From the NCBI GenBank assembly GCA_013329575.1, contig DUJX01000003.1, forward strand, positions 1 to 11,350: a stretch of 11,350 nt of DNA, given 5' to 3'. Origin of the DNA: Halobacteria archaeon (GTDB lineage: Archaea > Halobacteriota > Methanoliparia > Methanoliparales > Methanoliparaceae). Below the pieces are notes generated by a model. It had not been told where the DNA came from, searched no databases, and saw only the letters and a program-made list of their open reading frames with translations. Positions 1 to 9,000 of this stretch are shown here, piece after piece (position 1 is the stretch's first letter; every line of letters starts with the position of its first letter). The position numbers and the translations under genes are program-made.

Positions 1-700
1 TATTTCTGAATGTATATGTTTTTCCTGTCTCTCTCGGTCCCAGTTCTATAAGGTTGTAATTTGGCTCAACAAATGGGACAAGACGTAGCAACATTAGCAT
101 CTTTTCGCGCTCTGAAAATGCTTTTGGATTAAAACCTATACTCTCTATGAGTAGATCTATCCACTCATCTGTAGTAAAGAGTCTTCTTTTCTCAATATAG
201 TCATTCAAGTCCAGCCTTGTTATCTGAAACGGGTGAAAATCACTAATATAAAACGGGTACTTCTTCCCTTTGAGCTCATAGTTTGGATCGTATTCGATCA
301 CCATTGTTCCCCACGCACCACCGGATAAGAGTGCATCGCCATACTCTAAAAAAACGTTCCGACTTACCCTTACAAAGTTCTCACCTATTGCAGGTACTTC
401 TGCCCAATAAAGATCTCTGCTGGAGTCTAACCTTACGGTTAGTTGTCCTAAAAGTGCGTATTTATTATTCTCTTTGATCCTGCTTTTTATCAGTTCTTTG
501 TGGCTGCTCTCAACGTAATGTTCATTGAGTAATTTATCTATCTTTTTCTGGCCTGATACAGGATCTTTTGGATCGACGTATCTTGCAACAAGATATTCCA
601 TGACATAGCGAGGAAACTCCTTATACATCTCGCTCCATCTTGTCAACGGCTTTAGAACAATCCTATCACCCATAATCTTCAAAAGTTCTTCTGAGTTCAT
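1..700 (-). CDS. brxL: BrxL, Lon-like AAA+ protein of BREX (5' part; runs off left edge)
   Basis: The first 233 codons are present, starting at ATG 700-698; the rest lies beyond the left edge. The translation begins [20 protein letters not shown] and has the layout I know from BrxL N-termini: YVMEYLVARY near residues 33-41, an HYVE...IKSRI segment (61-75), LLSGGAWG (124-131), FTTDEWIDLL (175-184), then LVPFVEPNYNLIELGPRETG (207-226), ending in a Walker A motif GPRETGKT at 221-228. Family members usually read GPRGTGKS; the Glu falls at a variable P-loop position, so ATP binding should be kept. BrxL is known as a ring-forming, DNA-binding AAA+ protein with a Lon-protease-like C-terminal part, needed for defence in type 1 systems and also found in type 4. 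Its start overlaps the pglZ stop as ATGA, implying translational coupling. No in-frame TAG occurs in the visible part. The C-terminal Lon-like domain cannot be assessed. Confidence 0.93.
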   Translation of the reverse strand, partial: MNSEELLKIMGDRIVLKPLTRWSEMYKEFPRYVMEYLVARYVDPKDPVSGQKKIDKLLNEHYVESSHKELIKSRIKENNKYALLGQLTVRLDSSRDLYWAEVPAIGENFVRVSRNVFLEYGDALLSGGAWGTMVIEYDPNYELKGKKYPFYISDFHPFQITRLDLNDYIEKRRLFTTDEWIDLLIESIGFNPKAFSEREKMLMLLRLVPFVEPNYNLIELGPRETGKTYTFRN

Positions 701-3189
701 GATTTATCCTCCAACAGATCAAGAGCTCCTAGATCGAGTTCGACTTTATCCTTGCGTTTTTCCACGATTACGCGAATCAATTTTTTCCTCTCTTCTTGTT
801 TTTTATTTATATCAGGATAGGATAAGATACATACAACCGATGCAAGATCCAATGTAGCCATGGTCTCAAACACAAACTTTTCCTCATCATTGGGAGATAA
901 AGACCCCATCATCCTTCTCTCTTCTCTCTTATCTGTCTTAAAACATATCTCAAAATCACATGGTTTATTTCCATCATTTATTACTCTTGCTATTATTCTC
1001 AGCATCTTGTCCTCTTTTACCGAGACCGATTCAGGAGTATCCAACCTTAGACTCACTTTTGGGATTGTTATTTTTTTCAAATGTGCCCCTGGAACGACCA
1101 TTTCTGCGAGTGATATCCCGCCATGAGAATACCTATCAAATTTCCCACCCCTGTTAAACCACTTTCTTCCCTTTGCAATGACATAGAACTCTTTCGTATC
1201 ATAACTTATCTTGATGCCTCCAGGATACGATATATTTTTTAAATATCTATAATAAACCTGTTGATTGATATCAAGGATTGATGATATCCTGACCATATCT
1301 TCTTCAAAAAGTTCTATAAACCCGTGATCACTCGCTATAATGACATCGTCTCCCTCTTTTATTCTTTCAAGATCTGGTAGGATGTTATTTGTTAACATTT
1401 GTTTAATTTCGTCATTAAGATCTGCAATATTGCTTTTACGGCTGTGTATCCAATCATCGCTTAAGTTATATACTACGATATTGTAATCTTTGACATCATC
1501 AATTTTTTTCTGAGAAATATCACTCTCCCCTTGAGTTACGAAGTTGAGTCTCGTTCTTCTCTCGCTGACAGATAAATTAAGCATCTTTTGAACCAGATTG
1601 TACTCTTTATCTGTGTAATTCCCGTTGTAATCGCTCCATTTGTCAGGCGTGGCGCCAGCAAATAAGGCCTTTCTTGAGATTTCTGTAACCGAAGGAAGGA
1701 GACAGAGATATGTTTTCTCCTCAGTTATCTCGAATTTTGTCAGGATAATCGGTTTAACGACACTATCCCATGTATCAAATCGCATTCCATCGAATACAAG
1801 AACCCATAATCTTTTTTGAGTCATCTTTTTTGCAGATCTCAAAATATGTGTTGCCAGTCTTGGAGACATAAAATAGTCATCTATATTCTTATCTATAATA
1901 TCTGCCAGATTCTGATCCGCTTTTTCAAGATAGTTGCGTACTTTTCTGGATAAATTCTCTATATACTATGTAGCCCTTCTTTGTAGATCTCTATCATCAA
2001 TATGCTTAAACTGCTGGTAAGTCCTTGCTAAAAAGAGTTCCATTAGATAAGCCCTGCTGGACAGATACCAGTCCATCAATTGTGGTATGCCGTTCTTTCT
2101 ATCAAAGTCTTTACTCAGTATCTCTTCTACTGCTATTATATTATAAAGAATTTCTAGCTCATTCTTTGCCCTATCATCTCTATAATGAGGAGATATTATA
2201 ATTGCTTGTGCGGCAATGGGTTTTATTCCTCCGTCGACGAGTTTTTCAAGAATTTCAAGAGCGAGAGCGGAGACAAAGATCGGTCTTTCTTTGAAAAAAG
2301 CATCTTGCATCCACTCATCTTCAGACGGAATACATCTAATTACACGTCTCATCTCCTCTTTACTGATCACATCCTCAGCCACTCCGCTAGCAAATTCTCT
2401 CACTTTAGCAAAGACCGCGTCAATATCCTCTACCTCATCAGGATCGAAGGAAACTATGTCGAGTCCACGTATGAGATACTTCGGGTTTTGGACGGAGTAT
2501 CTTTCAAAGATATCATAGATATAAAAATAAACCGCTAGTTCGCCCGGATCCTTATCGAGCCATTTTTTATCTACAGATTCTTCGATGATCTCGTTGAGTA
2601 TCTCAATTTTTTTTATTTTATACGACCAGGCAATCTTTAGATATTTTGAGATTATTGATGCCTTATCTCCACTCCAAGAGATCAGATCGCTTATTGGAAC
2701 ATCAGGACTTTCGCATGCAACCACAAGCGCACGTATCATGTTCTTGCTAAGAGGTATTTTTGTCTCCTTTCTAAGCTCGCTATATTTCTTGAAAAAGTCA
2801 CCCAGATTTTTGTAAATTGTATCCGAATATTCTAAAACTGTATCTGGCCAATCCTCCTTACAAAGTTCTTTAAGAATCGATTTAAGCCTCATATCGATTA
2901 TTTTATCCGCCCTTTCCAGGATATCCGGAATAAATGTAAGATCATCTTGTTTAGCCCAAACGATAACATCGGTTGAGTATCGCTTTCTGAATGCTATATC
3001 ATTGCCAGAGTACTCGAGAACCATCCATCTTTGGCCTGTGGGTGAGATATACTCTTCTTTTAGATCTAAAATCCCCAAAGGATCAATAAGCAACAGAACG
3101 CTTTCAGATCCATGAAGTTCTGACATCCTGCGTTCGAAATATGCGGGTGCATCTTTTATTTGATCACTCACATCACTCGACCTTCGCAT
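697..3189 (-). CDS. pglZ: PglZ, BREX alkaline-phosphatase-fold protein, full length through one in-frame TAG
   Basis: Read through TAG 1968-1966, this is an 830-residue protein, a normal PglZ length. The N-terminal half carries [11 protein letters not shown] (31-41), typical of PglZ N-termini, followed by a mostly helical region. Codon 408 is TAG, then 32 more sense codons lead into the phosphatase-fold domain. There I see [12 protein letters not shown] (metal-binding Asp at 467), [14 protein letters not shown] (probable nucleophile Thr502), IIASDHGF (Asp621-His622) and [15 protein letters not shown] (His689), the canonical PglZ/alkaline-phosphatase metal-site pattern. Neither half has a complete PglZ, and the in-frame ATG at 1869-1867 has no Shine-Dalgarno, so independent translation of the C-half is unlikely. 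The start at 3189 overlaps the upstream gene by 22 bp and is preceded by GGAAGA; Met22 (3126) is an alternative start. The stop is TGA, overlapping brxL. PglZ is a core, essential BREX component whose exact reaction is unsettled. Confidence 0.9.
1966..1968 (-). other. In-frame TAG in pglZ, probable sense (pyrrolysine) codon
   Basis: The plus-strand triplet CTA is TAG on the coding strand. Upstream codons end ...LQRRAT and downstream codons in the same frame read [18 protein letters not shown], continuing 32 codons without another stop into the PglZ catalytic domain. The site lies in the linker between the N-terminal region and the phosphatase domain. No shift in frame, no second stop and no Shine-Dalgarno for a restart are seen. 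I could not see a clear stem-loop directly downstream. Recoding is inferred from context; a genuine gene split or a sequencing error remains possible. Confidence 0.8.
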
Positions 3190-3725
3190 ATTCTTCCTAT
3201 CATTTCTATTTCTTTATATATCTCTGAATGTTCTGGATTCACTTTCCTGAACAGTTTTGCACCTTTTTCATAGAGTTCAAACTGATAGCAGAGCCAGATC
3301 CAAAGGAGAATTTCTGTGACAGTAACTTCTCTTACTATTTTATCATCCAAAAAGATGTCTATCTCGGAAAGAATACTCTTAATTTTTGAGAGTAGTATAT
3401 CATCCCGTATATCCTCTTCTCCAAATTTTGCGTTTATCTCCTTTTCTTCTAATTTTCTAGTGAGTATTGTTGCCTCTTCATACGATAAATCGGTATTTAT
3501 CGCTTTATATGCATTTATAGTTGGTTTATATCCTCCTTTAGGACCAGGAACCCCCTCAACCAAACCTAACGCTTTCATTATCTGCATCTGGTTTCTAATT
3601 GTCCCGGGGTTTCTTTTTATAAATGCGGCGATATCATCTCCACTGACCGCCTCACCTTTTTCCCTGTATAAGGTTATTAAAGCAATTAGAGTATCTCTTT
3701 GTGTCAGAGTTAATTTCTCACTCAT
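3168..3725 (-). CDS. Winged-helix DNA-binding protein with a C-terminal domain shared with the BREX methyltransferase
   Basis: This 185-aa protein starts at ATG 3725 behind a strong AGGAGG nine bases upstream. Residues 1-73 form a winged helix: [20 protein letters not shown], then [20 protein letters not shown] as the helix-turn-helix, then [20 protein letters not shown] with the wing. This closely resembles the HrcA-like winged helix that, in archaeal regulators, is often fused to CBS domains. Here there are no CBS domains. A charged linker (about 80-118) is followed by a tail (about 119-183) matching the methyltransferase C-terminus: [29 protein letters not shown] infer an operon regulator or a DNA-binding subunit of the BREX complex. 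It follows the methyltransferase by 72 bp and overlaps pglZ by 22 bp. I know of no standard BREX gene like it. Stop is TGA. Confidence 0.85.
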   Translation of the reverse strand: MSEKLTLTQRDTLIALITLYREKGEAVSGDDIAAFIKRNPGTIRNQMQIMKALGLVEGVPGPKGGYKPTINAYKAINTDLSYEEATILTRKLEEKEINAKFGEEDIRDDILLSKIKSILSEIDIFLDDKIVREVTVTEILLWIWLCYQFELYEKGAKLFRKVNPEHSEIYKEIEMIGRICEGRVM

Positions 3726-3734
3726 CTTAAAATT

Positions 3735-3740
3735 CCTCCT
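3735..3740 (-). promoter_or_regulatory. Strong Shine-Dalgarno AGGAGG of the winged-helix gene
   Basis: The minus strand reads AGGAGG nine bases before ATG 3725, the best ribosome-binding site in the window. It fixes the start of the winged-helix gene and fits independent translation initiation, as expected because this is the only gene inside the operon separated from its predecessor by a real gap. Confidence 0.8.
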
Positions 3741-3755
3741 ACTTTTAACTCTATT

Positions 3756-3780
3756 TTGTCATTATGGTAATAGTAGACAA
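3756..3780. promoter_or_regulatory. Imperfect inverted repeat in the 72-bp gap, candidate operator
   Basis: On the plus strand, TTGTC at 3756-3760 pairs with GACAA at 3776-3780, and an inner ATTA (3761-3764) pairs with TAAT (3769-3772). The arms are offset by four bases, so the symmetry is imperfect. It lies between the methyltransferase stop and the winged-helix start, in the only noncoding space inside the operon, so it could bind the winged-helix protein. In AT-rich DNA such a repeat may be chance. I see no convincing TATA box in this gap. Confidence 0.25.
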
Positions 3781-3797
3781 GGTAAAGCAAATCTTGA

Positions 3798-6089
3798 TCA
3801 TATTCCTATCTTCATTTTGCAGACATCTGCAATCATCTTTGTTTGCTTATACAGTTCTCTATCAGTGCTCTCTTCATCTATATCTATAAGTTCGAAGATC
3901 TTTACTCCAGTATCATAAAGCCCGTTATCATAGCAGAATTTCACCCATTCGCATAACCCCCTTCCAGAAACCTCTCTATCTCCCTTTAAAAATGAATCTA
4001 TCTCTCTTTTTGTCTTGCTTATTTCCAGATCTATCAGTCTATCTCTCTCATCAGGCGTTGGGTTTCTCCATCTATCTCTCTCATGGATAAAATTCTCCTC
4101 TAGTATTTGCCTTAGATCCTTCTTGAGTGTGTTACCACCGAGAGATCTGAAAAATTCCGGTGCTATCTCTCCATAAGTCTTTGGAATCGCGAGAAAATCT
4201 TCCAACCAGCCTATTGCATCTCTTTCATTCGATATTATCCCGAACCAGTTCTTTCTGTTTGATGGCAGCTGAAATGGCAGATACCATAAACTGTCGATCT
4301 CTTTGAAATAATCTTCCAGAATCTCTCTGAACGCATCATAGCTCAGCCCCTCAAGCGATCTTCCATGCGACATGAAAAAACCAAGCGTTTTGCTGTAGAG
4401 CATCCTCTCGCTTCTCTCATCATTATCGGGAAGATTTCGCATATACTCTTTTAAAAAATCCACGATCGCTTCCTTTGTCGTTTTGCCATTTATTCCATTC
4501 TTTACATTTATCTCAGGTTTATAGCAGTTTATGGTGAGATCATACCCGACGGCTCCGGTAGAAGTGACCTGCTTAAAACTCTTCTGTTTTTTATCGAAGG
4601 TGCCTATAGTCGCTATCACGAACCCTGCTTTGTTGAGAGCGTTCTGTATCGCCTGCCAGACCGCATCGCTCGAGTTGTGGAATACCATCGTCATCCACCT
4701 TCCGGGCTTGAGCACTCTGTAAATCTCCTTTACGGATGCGGTCATGAGTTCTTCGTATTCTTTTACGCCTTTTCCCTGAACCTTGTTTACTATGGCTTCG
4801 TCTTTATTATCCGTAAACACTCCCAGCCATGCTTCCCACAGAAAATTTAGCTCGGAATACATGAGGTTACCACCAAACGGAGGATCAGTGAAGCAGTAGT
4901 CTATGGAGTCCGAAGGGATGTTTGAAAGATCTGTGGCAGATTGTGTTGAGACTATTGAAATAGATTTTGCTTGAATGAGTTTTATTGCTTTATAAACATT
5001 AGAAAATTTACCATTCCATGCAGACTCTATGCTTCTCTCTACAGAAAATGATGGCATATATAGAGTGCCACTCAGCGGGCTATTGCCTGCTCTTCCGAAA
5101 TTATATCTAGTCAATTTAGAAACAAGGAGTGGGTTAAAACTAGTAAAAGCAAACATCATAATGCACCTTAATCTTGAATCCTGTATATTCTTGATCTCAT
5201 CCCAGAGCCTTGCGAGAGCCCAAAGGTTGCGTGTCGTATAGAATTGATGGACATGAGTGATCCCTATCTTGTCGTTTCTTCTTGACTCATCTCCAGGGGG
5301 CATCCGTTGATCAGGAAACTACAGAGGCTTTTCATCCTCTTTTGTTGGCCAGAAACCGTCTGAATCCGACGGGAGTTTTTCATCATAGATCCTCCTCCAC
5401 CGCCTCTCGATCTCTTTGATCCTCTCAAGATCAAACTCTGAGACATCGTCCTCTCTTCTCTTGCATCTCGAGCAGGTATAGTTAACCTTGACAGGTTTTG
5501 AATCTGTCCTTTTACAATCCTGCTTCTTCAACTCCTTTTTACATTGCGGACAGGTAAAGTTCCTATTCACTTTTCCATCGTCCAAAGCCACATCCCACAA
5601 CAAAAACCGTTCTCCACACCTCGGACACTCAAACTCGTCGCTCCAGATGATGTATTCCACAACCGCCTTACTGCCACACCTCCTGCATCTCGTCTCGTAG
5701 AGCCAGTCCATCTCCTTTCTAACCTTATCCAAGATCCTTTTAGATTCGGTTTCAAATTTACCTGCATCCACAGGAGTGCAGTAATTATATGCTATGAACG
5801 TCGCAGCGGGAGATAGGTCGATGAGTATCGGTATCCTCCCAGATCTAAGAGCAGCAACGCCTGTCATTCCAGAACCACAGAATGGATCGAGAACCAGATC
5901 ACCTTCCTCGGTGTAATGTTTTATAAATGGTTCTATGCCCTCTGGAGGGACTTTTGTATGGTAAGAATGAGCGTTGTATATGGGAGAGTTCTTCCCAGCC
6001 TTCACGTCACCGATATATGGTTCTCTCGAGTAAGGAGCAATAGGTTTTCTGTGTTCTTCCACAAACCCTCTTAACCGCTCCATATTCAC
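3798..6089 (-). CDS. Zn-ribbon DNA methyltransferase in the BREX PglX position, full length through one in-frame TAG
   Basis: Read through TAG 5321-5319, this is a 763-aa amino-methyltransferase. SAM-binding motif I, VLDPFCGSGMTG, is at about 66-77. It is followed by four CxxC pairs (Cys135/138, 155/158, 180/183, 206/209) forming two probable Zn ribbons, then codon 257 = TAG, then HQFYTTRNLWALARL and catalytic motif IV TDPPFGGN (Asp402 to Phe405). Motif I lies upstream of the TAG and motif IV downstream, so neither half can be active alone. The architecture resembles the Zn-ribbon adenine methylases (COG1743/DUF1156-like, as in the PglXI of some BREX types) rather than the large PglX of type 1. 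It probably methylates host sites to mark self. The last ~70 residues match the tail of the neighbouring winged-helix protein. The start is GTG 6089 (GTGA overlap with brxC) or ATG 6083; stop is TGA. Confidence 0.88.
5319..5321 (-). other. In-frame TAG in the methyltransferase, probable sense (pyrrolysine) codon
   Basis: The coding strand reads ...KEDEKPL, TAG, FPDQRMPPGDESRRNDKIG in one frame. The conserved block around PDQRMPPGD and HQFYTTRNL continues directly after the TAG. From memory of this methylase family, a Trp-containing WYP-type stretch precedes that block, so the TAG may sit at a former TGG codon; this needs an alignment. The next in-frame ATG (5303) has no Shine-Dalgarno upstream, which argues against a separate downstream gene. 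No obvious hairpin follows. Confidence 0.82.
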
Positions 6090-9000
6090 CTGAGCACCAT
6101 TCTAACCTTCTTTCCAGGGTTATTTCTCTTCGCCCTCTCCATCTCGGACTCAATCATTCTTTTAAATTCTTCTACAACTGAATAAACACTCTCTTCGTCT
6201 ATGAATCTGCCTGAAAATCTTTCAAGCACGAGACCCTCAATCTGGATTATGTTTGCCGTGTTTTGGAGATGTTTTATATAATCTACCACCCCGTCGTCGA
6301 TCAATTCGCACACTTCAAGCACATAATCTTTCTTTTCGATTATTTTATTCAATATCCTCCGATCATCAAGGTGCTCCAGCGGTTTTATGATCTGGATAAG
6401 GTTGTTTATCCCGACCCGCAGCATGTTTTCTACATTTTCGATAAATCTATTCACATCTTCTACCGGTGCTTTCATGCCTATTTGAAAACCGCATGTACAT
6501 ATAGGTTCTGTTTCTACATTTATTACATTCACGTCTGCCTTGCATGGTTTGATCTTCGTTATCAGATCATTATACCCCTTTACAGGAGTACTTACACCAA
6601 GCTTTTCGAAACGATTTATAGTTTCAATCCTTCCTTTTATACTTTCCAATCTTTTTCTAAGGTCATCCAGTTCTCTATAGTATCCTTCGTGGGTTTTTTT
6701 ATACCTTATGGCATATCTCCTTTTAAACCCTTCAAAATCATCTATCAGCCTATCTGCAAGCGAAGGATCTTTTATCAGGGATGAGAGTCTCATCTCTTCG
6801 ATAAGATTTTCTCTATCTTTAAACAAAGGATCGTCCTGCTGAATCCTCATCTTCTCAACATACGTTTTCATACTAAGCAAGGCTAAACTCTTATCCGCAA
6901 CTTCTTTAAAACATGTAAACTCTCTTATATCCTTCCCAAGTTCAGAAACATCCTTTGAGTACAGGTCTTCAATTAACCCATAAAACTCTCTGTAATTTGT
7001 CGTCTCTAATAGTTTTTTCAATCTGTCCAAGCCTGTATATGTGATCTCCTCCCTAAATGCATTCGATAATCTCTTTATATCTTCTTTAATCTTTTCATAC
7101 TCTTCCAGCAGCTCTTTTAGTCTTTCAATCAACTTTTTTTCCTGCTCTTTTATCTCTTCAACGCTGTATGCGTTTTTTAGATCTGGAAGGATCTTTCTCG
7201 CATATATGACTACATCGTTCCATGATACATCTGTGCTTTTGACAAGAATATCGAGATCTTTCTCAAAGTTGTTCCAATCAATCTTTTCTATATTAAAGGA
7301 GTTTATTCTGCCAATTGATCCACTTTTTAATCTGATTTCCGTATTTGTGTTTGCTCGGACAAATGCGAGAATGTAGAGAGTTATAAGGTTTTTTAATAAA
7401 CCATACGGAGGATCTTCAAGTTCTTTGTAAATCCTCCACACAGGCACTCCTTCGGGTTTTTCATCAAGTTTTGCTCTCAGGAATTGAAATATCGAATTAT
7501 CATTCATAGGATGAAATTTTTCAGGATCATCATCCAAGGAAAGGGCTAAATTCGGTCCATAGTTTCTGCATGCATCCAGTGCATTACGCTTTGGATTCGC
7601 TTTGAAAAATCCTTCAAACAACTTTCGGGCCTCATTCTCAGAAAACTTTCTTTTGAATGTATCGAACGGTTGCTTGGTATATGAACTCGAGAGCAGTGTT
7701 CCTACAATAGATGAGAGTATCTGGTCCAGATCTGTTGAAGTAAACACTTTCTTTGTATCTATCGGCAACATCTGGTTTGTAAATACTTTTCCATCCCTAT
7801 AAACAGAGCGCTGTTCTCTAATTATATTTATTATTGTCTCTTTTTCTTTGTTTTTTATCCATTCTTTATCATCATCTGATCTTTGATCAGACCTGAAATA
7901 TTCATCTTTCGTCTTAGAAATTGCGCAATATTCCCGTATACGATCTTTTAATGTATCAGGCAAATCGGATGGAACGCACACAGCTATTCTTACATCCGCA
8001 AGTTTTGCTGGATCTATATCCGCTGGTTCGGAAAGAAATACTATTCTGAAGTGAGAATCTCCATTTATCTCACCGAGATATTCATCTCTAAGCGTTCGGG
8101 ATAAGATAACCTCTCCGGGATATTCTATATTTTTAAAAAAGACTTTACGCTTTTTTGGTCTATCAGGTCCTTCAATACTCATAAAGAGGGATGAAAATCC
8201 ATCTATGTAAAGGAGTCTCAACCAGTAATCTCTTATCTCTGCATCTGAAACTTTCTTTTTATATCTATTGAATGTTTTGATCACTTCACTATTCTCTCTG
8301 CTCGGGATGAATACCGCACCTTTATCTTTTATGTATTTTATCTGTGGTACATCAACTAACATACTGAGTATATACTCGACATTATCTGTATTTTTTATGA
8401 GTGTGTCGGGAGCAAGCACCATATCAGTTAATTCTCCTAACGATAAAGGTTTGTCTTTGTTTGCAATGTACCACATAAACAACGTGGTCGCGATATCTTC
8501 CGACAGATCCATATAGTTTTTTAAATCTAAACTTTTTATACTTTCTATGGCATCCCGATACGATCTATATTCAATAGGAAGGCTGTTTTGAATATCCTGT
8601 AATAGATCCTGGCTTGATAAGAGATCACATACTCGGATGAGCGTATCTCGATTAAGTATGGTACTGTTTCCAAGTATATTGTATATGTAATATATAGCAG
8701 ATCTTGTGCTGGCGAGATTTTCAAGCATTGGGCTCTTCAACACCCGTCTCATGACATCAAAGCAGCTAGGCTGAAATGGGAATATTTGGAAAAAATACTC
8801 CTCGCTTATCTTCTTTAAAAGACCGTTTGATCTATAGTATTCATAGTATTCTTTTATCTCATACTTTTTCTCGTCAATAATGTTTCTAACTCTCCTAGAA
8901 ACAATCAAATCAAACTCTCTCTCACTTCCCTCTGCAAATAGGTAGATACTTCTAAACCTGTCCCCCCTCAGTTTTGCAGGGGGTTCACCCGCGGATGCAA

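Noticed and set aside
697..1869. Treating the 390-aa PglZ catalytic part as a separate gene starting at ATG 1869
   Set aside because: There is no ribosome-binding site, 32 clean in-frame codons lie upstream after the TAG, and the combined length matches PglZ.
1876..1965. A PYLIS-like stem-loop after the TAG in pglZ
   Set aside because: Reading the 90 bases downstream gave no convincing long paired arms; archaeal Pyl decoding does not strictly need one.
3316..3918. Plus-strand open frame of 200 codons, and other plus-strand open frames across the window
   Set aside because: They lie antisense to clear coding regions, have no recognisable domains, and show the low-complexity Ser/Ile/Leu-rich composition of shadow frames.
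3798..5303. Treating the 501-aa C-terminal part of the methyltransferase as a separate gene starting at ATG 5303
   Set aside because: It lacks SAM motif I, has no Shine-Dalgarno, and is in the same frame as the upstream Zn-ribbon part with only a TAG and five codons between them.
697..6089. Pseudogenisation of pglZ and the methyltransferase
   Set aside because: All catalytic motifs are intact, there are no frameshifts or deletions, only TAG is found, and the operon packing is preserved. It cannot be fully excluded without the rest of the genome.
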